Source: an uncultured Eubacteriales bacterium
GTDB taxonomy: Bacteria > Bacillota > Clostridia > Lachnospirales > Lachnospiraceae
DNA length: 57,182 nucleotides
Direction: 5' to 3'
Assembly (NCBI GenBank): GCA_949294665.1
Contig: CASFID010000042.1
Coordinates: 1-57,182, forward strand
Shown: piece by piece, positions 51,556 through 57,182 of the stretch
Layout: each line of letters starts with the position of its first letter
Position numbering within the stretch: position 1 is the first letter of the stretch
Program-made: the position numbers and the translations under genes
Notes under the pieces: model-generated
The model's database searches: none
Told to the model about the DNA's origin: nothing
The model's input: only the letters and a program-made list of their open reading frames with translations

Positions 51556-51837
51556 ATGGCTCGCTCACTTAAAAAAGGACCATTTGCAGACGAACATTTA
51601 CTGAAAAAAGTAGACGCTATGAATGCATCTGGTGAGAAATCAGTTATAAAGACATGGTCACGCCGTTCTACGATCTTCCCGTCGTTTGTCGGCCACACAT
51701 TTGCCGTACATGACGGAAGAAGACATGTGCCGGTATATGTTACAGAGGACATGGTAGGACACAAACTCGGTGAGTTCGTTGCAACAAGAACTTACAGAGG
51801 ACATGGAAAAGACGAGAAGAAGTCAAAAGTCAGATAA
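51556..51837 (+). CDS. rpsS: 30S ribosomal protein S19
   Basis: 93 residues, [20 protein letters not shown], with [20 protein letters not shown] and the C-terminal [13 protein letters not shown]19 pairs with S13 in the 30S head near the A site. AAGGAGG before ATG 51556; normal length. Confidence 0.97.
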   Translation: MARSLKKGPFADEHLLKKVDAMNASGEKSVIKTWSRRSTIFPSFVGHTFAVHDGRRHVPVYVTEDMVGHKLGEFVATRTYRGHGKDEKKSKVR

Positions 51838-51868
51838 GATTCGTATATTTTGAAAGGAGGGTTCATCC

Positions 51869-52255
51869 ATGGCAAAAGGACATAGATCCCAGATCAAGAG
51901 AGAAAGAAACGAGCAGAGAGATACAAGACCTTCAGCCAAGATCTCTTACGCAAGAGTATCTGTTCAGAAGGCATGCTACGTTCTTGATGCCATCAGAGGA
52001 AAGGATGTAACAACAGCACTCGGAATCCTTGCATATAATCCGAGATATGCTTCTACAGTGATAGAGAAACTGCTGAAATCAGCGATCGCAAACGCTGAGA
52101 ACAACAACGGTATGAGCGTCGACAACCTTTACATCGAGGAGTGCTACGCAAACAAAGGACCGACAATGAAGAGAATCAGACCGAGAGCACAGGGCAGGGC
52201 TTACAGGATCGAGAAGAGAATGAGCCACATCACAATCGTGCTGAATGAAAGATAG
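51869..52255 (+). CDS. rplV: 50S ribosomal protein L22
   Basis: 128 residues. ISYARVSVQKACYVLDAIRG and the tunnel hairpin end RIRPRAQGRAYRIEKRMSHI are conserved. With L4 it shapes the exit-tunnel constriction where macrolide-resistance mutations arise. The N-terminus (MAKGHRSQIKRERNEQRDTR) is longer than in Bacillus, as often in Clostridia. AAAGGAGGG upstream. Confidence 0.96.
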   Translation: MAKGHRSQIKRERNEQRDTRPSAKISYARVSVQKACYVLDAIRGKDVTTALGILAYNPRYASTVIEKLLKSAIANAENNNGMSVDNLYIEECYANKGPTMKRIRPRAQGRAYRIEKRMSHITIVLNER

Positions 52256-52264
52256 GAGGGCATT

Positions 52265-52921
52265 ATGGGACAGAAAGTAAATCCTCATGGCTTGAGAGTC
52301 GGCGTTATCAAAGACTGGGATTCCAAATGGTACGCAGAGAAAGATTTCGCTGACAACCTGGTTGAAGACCACGAGATCAGAAAATTTTTGAAGAAGAGAT
52401 TATACAGCGCCGGAATTTCAAGAATCGAGATCGAGAGAGCTTCTGAGCGTGTTAAGATCACTGTTTACACAGCAAAACCGGGTGTAGTGATCGGAAAAGG
52501 CGGCTCTGAGATCGAGAAAGTGAAGAAAGAGCTCGGACAGTTTACAGACAAGAAGCTGATCGTTGACGTCAAAGAGATCAAGAGACCGGACAAAGACGCA
52601 CAGCTTGTTGCTGAGAATATCGCACAGCAGCTTGAGAACCGTATCTCTTTCAGACGTGCTATGAAATCCTGCATGTCAAGAACAATGAAAGCAGGTGCGC
52701 TCGGAGTTAAGACTTCTGTATCAGGACGTCTTGGCGGTGCAGATATGGCTCGTACAGAGTTCTACAGCGAGGGAACAATTCCGCTGCAGACACTGAGAGC
52801 TGACATTGATTATGGATTCGCAGAAGCTGACACAACTTACGGAAAAGTCGGTGTAAAGGTTTGGATTTACAAAGGCGAGGTTCTTCCGACTAAAGCAGAT
52901 AAGGAAGGGAGCGATAAATAA
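52265..52921 (+). CDS. rpsC: 30S ribosomal protein S3
   Basis: 218 residues, [20 protein letters not shown]. The KH domain GXXG appears as [17 protein letters not shown] near residue 76. The C-terminal domain has [20 protein letters not shown] and a [11 protein letters not shown] end. S3 forms part of the mRNA entry helicase. GGAGGG upstream of ATG 52265; its stop shares a base with the rplP start. Confidence 0.97.
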   Translation: MGQKVNPHGLRVGVIKDWDSKWYAEKDFADNLVEDHEIRKFLKKRLYSAGISRIEIERASERVKITVYTAKPGVVIGKGGSEIEKVKKELGQFTDKKLIVDVKEIKRPDKDAQLVAENIAQQLENRISFRRAMKSCMSRTMKAGALGVKTSVSGRLGGADMARTEFYSEGTIPLQTLRADIDYGFAEADTTYGKVGVKVWIYKGEVLPTKADKEGSDK

Positions 52922-53358
52922 TGTTAATGCCAAAAAGAGTAAAACGTCGTAAACAGTTCCGTGGTACTATGAAGGGAAAAGCCCTCAGAGGTAACACGAT
53001 CTCATATGGTGAGTACGGTATCGTTGCAACAGAGCCGTGCTGGATCCGTTCCAACCAGATCGAGGCAGCCCGTGTTGCCATGACACGTTACATCAAACGT
53101 GGTGGTAAGGTATGGATCAAGATCTTCCCGGATAAGCCGATCACAGCTAAGCCGGCCGAGACTCGTATGGGTAGCGGAAAAGGTACAGTTGAGTACTGGG
53201 CAGCAGTAGTAAAACCGGGCCGTGTAATGTTTGAAATTGCAGGAGTACCAGAGGAAACAGCTAGAGAGGCACTTCGACTTGCAATGCATAAGTTACCTTG
53301 CAAATGCAAAATTGTTTCTCGCGCAGACTTAGAAGGCGGTGATAACAGTGAAAACTAA
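52921..53358 (+). CDS. rplP: 50S ribosomal protein L16
   Basis: 145 residues, [15 protein letters not shown]. The conserved [20 protein letters not shown] and [16 protein letters not shown] segments, which contact the A-site tRNA elbow, are present. Overlaps rpsC by one base and rpmC by eleven, so all three are probably coupled. Confidence 0.96.
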   Translation: MLMPKRVKRRKQFRGTMKGKALRGNTISYGEYGIVATEPCWIRSNQIEAARVAMTRYIKRGGKVWIKIFPDKPITAKPAETRMGSGKGTVEYWAAVVKPGRVMFEIAGVPEETAREALRLAMHKLPCKCKIVSRADLEGGDNSEN

Positions 53359-53548
53359 TACATTTGTAAAAGAATTAAGAGGAAAATCCGTAGAGGAATT
53401 AAATCAGGAATTAGTAGCTGCTAAGAAGGAACTCTTCAACTTAAGGTTCCAGAATGCCACAAACCAGTTGGACAATACAAGCAGAATCAAGGAAGTAAGA
53501 AAGAATATCGCTCGTATTCAGACTCTGATTACTGAAGCAGGCAGATAG
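53348..53548 (+). CDS. rpmC: 50S ribosomal protein L29
   Basis: 66 residues. I chose GTG 53348 ([20 protein letters not shown]), which is the usual family start and has AAGGCGGTGA upstream; GTG 53339 in the same frame is possible. Two long helices with [20 protein letters not shown]29 sits near the tunnel exit. A 131-base hairpin-bearing gap follows. Confidence 0.95.
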   Translation: MKTNTFVKELRGKSVEELNQELVAAKKELFNLRFQNATNQLDNTSRIKEVRKNIARIQTLITEAGR

Positions 53549-53555
53549 ACTGGAA

Positions 53556-53637
53556 GCACTTGGCGAGGTAATGTCGAGCCTAGTGCGAAGCCGTTCTTTG
53601 AACTTAGCGAGGTCTTTTCGAGCTTAGTGAAAAGAAC
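53556..53637. repeat. Hairpin repeats in the rpmC-rpsQ gap
   Basis: GCACTTGGC/GCCTAGTGC (53556-53564/53578-53586) is one hairpin. A second, larger one has outer arms GTTCTTT/AAAGAAC (53593-53599/53631-53637) enclosing ACTTAGC/GCTTAGT. Both are inverted relatives of the rplW-rplB elements. Confidence 0.7.
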
Positions 53638-53679
53638 TACATTAACTTCCTTGTTAAAATGATTGAAAGGAGTAAAAAA

Positions 53680-53937
53680 GTGGAAGAGAGAAATCTTAGA
53701 AAAACCCGTGTGGGCAAGGTTGTCAGCGACAAGATGGACAAAACGATCGTTGTTGCAGTTGAGGACCACGTAAAACACCCGCTTTATAAGAAAATCGTTA
53801 AGAGAACTTACAAACTGAAAGCTCACGATGAGAATAATGAGTGTAAGATCGGAGATACAGTAAAAGTTATGGAAACAAGGCCGCTGTCAAAAGACAAGAG
53901 ATGGAGACTTGTGGAAATCATGGAGAAAGCGAAATAA
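53680..53937 (+). CDS. rpsQ: 30S ribosomal protein S17
   Basis: 85 residues from GTG 53680 ([20 protein letters not shown]), with GAAAGGAG just upstream; a frame extension to 53659 would run over that site. OB-fold protein with [18 protein letters not shown] and [18 protein letters not shown]. Binds 16S rRNA early in assembly. Confidence 0.95.
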   Translation: MEERNLRKTRVGKVVSDKMDKTIVVAVEDHVKHPLYKKIVKRTYKLKAHDENNECKIGDTVKVMETRPLSKDKRWRLVEIMEKAK

Positions 53938-53959
53938 TTTTTGAAGGAGGTTTACCTGC

Positions 53960-54328
53960 ATGATACAGCAAGAAAGCAGACTGAAAGTAGCAGACAACAC
54001 AGGTGCAAAAGAGCTTCTGTGCATCCGCGTACTTGGCGGTTCTACAAGAAGATATGCAAGCATCGGTGATGTGATCGTTGCGACTGTTAAAGATGCAACA
54101 CCAGGCGGCGTTGTGAAAAAAGGAGATGTCGTAAAGGCTGTAGTTGTCCGTTCTGTTAAAGGCGCGCGCCGTAAAGACGGTTCCTATATCAGATTCGACG
54201 AAAATGCTGCTGTTATTATAAGAGATGATTTAAATCCGCGTGGAACACGTATTTTTGGACCAGTAGCCCGTGAGCTCAGAGAGAAGCACTTCATGAAGAT
54301 CGTTTCCCTCGCTCCGGAAGTACTGTAG
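53960..54328 (+). CDS. rplN: 50S ribosomal protein L14
   Basis: 122 residues, [20 protein letters not shown]. Conserved [20 protein letters not shown] and the C-terminal [21 protein letters not shown]14 makes an intersubunit bridge and is the docking site of RsfS. GAAGGAGG upstream. Length exactly that of the family. Confidence 0.97.
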   Translation: MIQQESRLKVADNTGAKELLCIRVLGGSTRRYASIGDVIVATVKDATPGGVVKKGDVVKAVVVRSVKGARRKDGSYIRFDENAAVIIRDDLNPRGTRIFGPVARELREKHFMKIVSLAPEVL

Positions 54329-54342
54329 GGAGGTGCGTAAGA

Positions 54343-54654
54343 ATGTCAACTATGAAGATTAGAAAAGGCGACACTGTCAGAGTCATCGCCGGAAAAGATA
54401 AAGACAAAGAGGGCAAAGTGATCGCCGTGAATAAGAAAGACGGCAAAGTCCTGGTTGAAGGCGTCAACATGCTGACAAAGCACACGAAGCCGAGCGCTGC
54501 AAACCAGAACGGCGGCATCGTACATCAGGAAGGCTACATTGATGCGTCCAATGTTATGTATGTACACAAAGGACAGGCAACAAGAGTAGGATTCAAGATG
54601 GATGGCGACAAGAAAGTTCGTTTCGCTAAGAAAACAGGCGAAGTGATTGATTAA
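54343..54654 (+). CDS. rplX: 50S ribosomal protein L24
   Basis: 103 residues, [20 protein letters not shown], with the KOW motif [20 protein letters not shown] and [18 protein letters not shown]. Assembly initiator for the 50S subunit. GGGAGG upstream, 14 bases after rplN. Confidence 0.97.
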   Translation: MSTMKIRKGDTVRVIAGKDKDKEGKVIAVNKKDGKVLVEGVNMLTKHTKPSAANQNGGIVHQEGYIDASNVMYVHKGQATRVGFKMDGDKKVRFAKKTGEVID

Positions 54655-54677
54655 TTCGAGGAAGGAGGTCCAGGACT

Positions 54678-55217
54678 TTGAGTAGACTGAAAGAGCAGTA
54701 CCAGAATGAGATCATTGACGCAATGGTCAAGAAATTTGGTTATAAAAATATTATGGAAGTGCCGAAGCTCGACAAAGTTGTCATCAACATGGGCGTAGGC
54801 GAAGCAAAGGACAATGCGAAAGTATTGGAATCTGCGGTCGCAGATATGGAGAAGATCGCAGGCCAGAAAGCCGTTGTCACAAGAGCAAAGAACTCCGTGG
54901 CTAACTTTAAGATCAGAGAAGGTATGCCGATCGGATGTAAGGTTACGCTGAGAGGCGAGAGAATGTACGAGTTCGTTGACCGTCTCGTTAATCTTGCACT
55001 TCCGCGTGTGCGTGACTTCCGCGGTGTAAACCCGAACGCATTTGACGGAAGAGGAAACTACGCACTTGGAATCAAGGAGCAGCTGATTTTCCCTGAGATC
55101 GAGTACGATAAGATCGATAAAGTCAGAGGTATGGATGTAATCTTCGTTACAACTGCCAGAACTGACGAGGAAGCACGTGAATTATTGAGACTGTTCAATA
55201 TGCCGTTTGCAAAGTAA
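54678..55217 (+). CDS. rplE: 50S ribosomal protein L5
   Basis: 179 residues with a TTG start at 54678 ([20 protein letters not shown]), clearly placed by [42 protein letters not shown] and the [16 protein letters not shown] region are conserved. Binds 5S rRNA and the P-site tRNA. Confidence 0.97.
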   Translation: MSRLKEQYQNEIIDAMVKKFGYKNIMEVPKLDKVVINMGVGEAKDNAKVLESAVADMEKIAGQKAVVTRAKNSVANFKIREGMPIGCKVTLRGERMYEFVDRLVNLALPRVRDFRGVNPNAFDGRGNYALGIKEQLIFPEIEYDKIDKVRGMDVIFVTTARTDEEARELLRLFNMPFAK

Positions 55218-55229
55218 GGAGGGAAATTC

Positions 55230-55415
55230 ATGGCTAAGACATCAATGAAAATCAAACAGCAGCGCAAACCGAAATTCTCTACAAGAGAGTACAGCCGCTG
55301 CAGAATCTGCGGACGTCCGCATGCGTATTTGAGAAAATATGGAATCTGCCGTATCTGTTTCCGCGAACTGGCATACAAAGGACAGATCCCTGGCGTTCAG
55401 AAAGCAAGCTGGTGA
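55230..55415 (+). CDS. rpsZ: 30S ribosomal protein S14, zinc-binding type Z
   Basis: 61 residues, [20 protein letters not shown]. The zinc ribbon is intact: CRICG (Cys24, Cys27) and CRICF (Cys40, Cys43). This short form is typical of Firmicutes; the longer zinc-free paralogue is not in the window. GGAGGG upstream of ATG 55230. Confidence 0.97.
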   Translation: MAKTSMKIKQQRKPKFSTREYSRCRICGRPHAYLRKYGICRICFRELAYKGQIPGVQKASW

Positions 55416-55421
55416 CCGGAA

Positions 55422-55529
55422 GCACTTAATGAGTGCAAGCCGGGGCGCCGCACGAATTTAGTGCGAGGTCGTTCTTTGAGATTGGTAAGGGGAAGCCGTG
55501 AGGCGCAGCCCGAACTTAGCGAAAAGAAC
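55422..55529. repeat. Hairpin repeats in the rpsZ-rpsH gap
   Basis: GCACT-TAATG-AGTGC (55422-55436), GCAC/GTGC (55450-55453/55461-55464) and outer arms GTTCTTT/AAAGAAC (55471-55477/55523-55529), the last also seen at 53593-53637. AACTTAGCGAA lies beside the final arm. The 146-base gap carries no gene. Confidence 0.6.
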
Positions 55530-55561
55530 TTCCATAATCAATTATAGGAGGAATCACAAAC

Positions 55562-55963
55562 ATGACTATGAGCGATCCGATTGCAGATATGCTTACAAGA
55601 ATCCGTAACGCAAATACTGCAAAACATGATACAGTTGATGTACCTGCATCCAAGATGAAAATTGCCATCGCAAACATTCTTCTGGATGAAGGATATATCG
55701 CAAAATACGATCTTGTGGAAGACGGACATTTCCAGACGATCCATATCACGCTGAAGTACGGTGTTGATAAGAACGAGAAAGTTATTTCCGGCCTGAAGAG
55801 AATCTCCAAACCGGGACTTCGTGTTTACGCAAGCACAGAAGATATCCCGAGAGTTCTCGGAGGACTCGGAACAGCGATCCTTTCTACGAACAAAGGCGTA
55901 GTAACAGACAAAGAGGCGAGAAAACTCGGCGTAGGCGGAGAGGTTCTCTGCTTCGTTTGGTGA
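55562..55963 (+). CDS. rpsH: 30S ribosomal protein S8
   Basis: 133 residues, [20 protein letters not shown]. The C-terminal RNA-binding motif [20 protein letters not shown] and ending [11 protein letters not shown] are conserved. S8 organises the 16S central domain and in E. coli represses the spc operon. AGGAGG before ATG 55562. Confidence 0.97.
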   Translation: MTMSDPIADMLTRIRNANTAKHDTVDVPASKMKIAIANILLDEGYIAKYDLVEDGHFQTIHITLKYGVDKNEKVISGLKRISKPGLRVYASTEDIPRVLGGLGTAILSTNKGVVTDKEARKLGVGGEVLCFVW

Positions 55964-55970
55964 CATTGAA

Positions 55971-56060
55971 CACTTAGTGAATCCAAGCCGCAGGCGAAGG
56001 ATGAACTTAGTGAGAAAGTCGTTCCCAAGCGTTAGCGATACCTGAGCCGCAGGCGAAAGG
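55971..56060. repeat. Direct repeats in the rpsH-rplF gap
   Basis: AGCCGCAGGCGAA occurs at 55986-55998 and 56045-56057, 59 bases apart, each followed by TGA(A/G)CTTAG. CACTTAGTG (55971-55979) is itself nearly palindromic. Same CTTAG core as the other gaps of this operon. The 211-base gap 55964-56174 has no gene. Confidence 0.6.
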
Positions 56061-56174
56061 TGAGCTTAGGCGCACGGAACTGTATTGGAGCCGAGAACGC
56101 TCCTAAAGCGTAACTGAAAACAGAGCAGCCTAAAGCCGCTGCTCCGAAAATTTAAGTTAAGGAGGAAGACAGGT

Positions 56175-56717
56175 ATGTCACGTATAGGAAGACTGCCCGT
56201 AGCAATTCCTGCAGGAGTGACTGTAGAAGTTGCAGAAAACAATGTAGTGACTGTGAAAGGTCCGAAGGGAACTCTTACAAAAGAGCTTCCGACAGAAATG
56301 GAAATCAAAGTTGAAGGCGAAGAAGTAACTGTAACAAGACCGAGCGATCTCAAAAAGATGAAATCTCTTCACGGTCTGACGAGAACACTGATCAACAACA
56401 TGGTAATCGGCGTTACTCAGGGATATGAGAAAGTTCTTGAAGTAAACGGTGTAGGTTACAGAGCAGCCAAATCAGGAAATAAACTGACACTCAACCTTGG
56501 ATATTCTCATCCAGTTGAAATGATCGATCCGGAAGGCGTTGAGACAGTTCTGGAAGGTCAGAATAAGATCACTGTTAAGGGAATCGACAAAGAGAAAGTC
56601 GGACAGTATGCGGCAGAGATCAGAGACAAGAGAAGACCGGAGCCGTATAAGGGCAAAGGCATCAAGTACGCTGATGAGGTCATCAGACGTAAAGTTGGTA
56701 AGACTGGTAAGAAATAA
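56175..56717 (+). CDS. rplF: 50S ribosomal protein L6
   Basis: 180 residues, [20 protein letters not shown]. Two duplicated domains with [33 protein letters not shown] and the C-terminal signature [20 protein letters not shown]. Stabilises the sarcin-ricin region. AAGGAGGAAG precedes ATG 56175. Confidence 0.97.
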   Translation: MSRIGRLPVAIPAGVTVEVAENNVVTVKGPKGTLTKELPTEMEIKVEGEEVTVTRPSDLKKMKSLHGLTRTLINNMVIGVTQGYEKVLEVNGVGYRAAKSGNKLTLNLGYSHPVEMIDPEGVETVLEGQNKITVKGIDKEKVGQYAAEIRDKRRPEPYKGKGIKYADEVIRRKVGKTGKK

Positions 56718-56734
56718 ATAAGGAGAGTGTGAAA

Positions 56735-57103
56735 ATGGTTAGTAAGAAATCAAGAAGCGAAGTTCGTAGAAAAAAACACATGAAATTACGCAACCGTTTC
56801 AGCGGTACGGCTGAGAGACCGCGTTTAGCTGTGTTTAGAAGCAATAATCATATGTATGCTCAGATCATTGACGACACTGTTGGAAATACTCTGGTAGCAG
56901 CTTCCACTCTTCAGAAAGACGTGAAAGCAGAGCTGGAGAAAACAAACAACGTTGATGCAGCAGCATATCTTGGCAAGGTGATTGCTGAGAAAGCAAAAGA
57001 AAAAGGTATCACAGAGGTCGTATTCGACAGAGGCGGCTTCATTTACCAGGGTAAGATCAAGGCACTGGCAGACGCAGCAAGAGAAGCTGGGCTGAATTTC
57101 TAG
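56735..57103 (+). CDS. rplR: 50S ribosomal protein L18
   Basis: 122 residues from ATG 56735 (MVSKKSRSEVRRKKHMKLRN), behind AAGGAG; an in-frame GTG six bases upstream is less likely. GTAERPRLAVFRSNNHMYAQ and VFDRGGFIYQGKIKALADAA are conserved. Binds 5S rRNA with L5. Confidence 0.97.
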   Translation: MVSKKSRSEVRRKKHMKLRNRFSGTAERPRLAVFRSNNHMYAQIIDDTVGNTLVAASTLQKDVKAELEKTNNVDAAAYLGKVIAEKAKEKGITEVVFDRGGFIYQGKIKALADAAREAGLNF

Positions 57104-57119
57104 GGAAGGGAGAACACAG

Positions 57120-57182
57120 ATGAGACAGGAACGTATTGATGCTAGTCAGATGGAATTATTAGAAAAAGTAGTATCGATCAAA
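57120..57182 (+). CDS. rpsE: 30S ribosomal protein S5 (N-terminal part, cut by the window end)
   Basis: ATG 57120, behind GGGAAGGGAG, reads MRQERIDASQMELLEKVVSI and K before the window ends, matching the S5 N-terminus (R-ERID-S…LEKVV-I-RV). Follows rplR as in the standard spc order. The RNA-binding and catalytic-centre parts lie outside. Confidence 0.9.
   Translation, partial: MRQERIDASQMELLEKVVSIK

Overview
The window looks like the chromosome of a Clostridia, most likely Lachnospiraceae (low-GC Firmicutes). The evidence is the zinc-ribbon S14 (type Z) in a standard S10/spc ribosomal operon, a tyrosine T-box in front of tyrS, the [FeFe]-hydrogenase maturase HydF, the ecfA1-ecfA2-ecfT-truA block, Tn1549-like conjugative-element genes, and frequent AGGAGG ribosome binding sites with some TTG/GTG starts. 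All of this was read by eye; no database search was possible.

Layout. (1) 1-3.2 kb: the end of an integrative conjugative element (Cys-rich VLP protein, XRE regulator, CPBP protease, dense palindromes) that abuts an XRE gene cut off after its helix-turn-helix. (2) 3.6-12.5 kb: an AT-rich accessory island. It holds a small ORF, an XRE repressor and, behind one good promoter, a colinear set: WYL regulator, dynamin-like GTPase, small two-helix membrane protein, HerA/DUF87 motor ATPase, LHH-type HNH nuclease toxin and SUKH (SMI1/KNR4) immunity protein. I know of no described system with this exact composition, and it is my main candidate for a new conflict or toxin-delivery system. (3) 12.6-21.8 kb: housekeeping genes (YitT, ECF vitamin transporter core, truA, nagB, T-box-tyrS, hydF). 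(4) 21.9-22.9 kb: a small double-glycine bacteriocin locus whose first peptide is frameshifted in a T-run. (5) 23.1-31.95 kb: a carbohydrate operon (PfkB kinase, divergent NagB-like protein, GH4 glycosidase with an unusual CIGV motif, DeoR regulator, ABC importer without its ATPase, SIS isomerase, ROK kinase).

(6) 32.0-43.5 kb: a class II bacteriocin / quorum-sensing island. It has a LytTR response regulator, 21-bp-phased direct repeats resembling LytTR boxes, several double-glycine peptides, a GHKL kinase, a candidate peptide pheromone, a C39-peptidase ABC exporter and its HlyD-like partner. Behind these lie two tandem modules bounded by the same repeats (tail of hlyD = A, signal-peptidase-II-like gene = B, 3' end of a sugar transporter = C) but carrying different cargo. 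(7) 43.5-47.9 kb: a beta-glucoside locus on the minus strand (GPH transporter, GH3 glycosidase, AraC regulator) whose 3' end was the site of the duplication. (8) 48.2-57.2 kb: the S10/spc ribosomal protein operon from rpsJ to the start of rpsE, with a promoter, a ~280-nt leader, and a family of hairpin repeats in four intercistronic gaps.

How the parts work together: the peptide-pheromone/kinase/regulator circuit probably switches on the peptide genes at 33.3-33.8 kb and perhaps the cargo peptides. The C39 exporter with its HlyD-like partner would trim leaders at the double glycine and export the peptides, while CPBP, LspA-like and small membrane proteins are immunity or processing candidates. 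In the 4-12 kb island the immunity gene sits directly behind the nuclease gene, as in toxin-immunity pairs, with a GTPase/motor apparatus upstream in the same operon.
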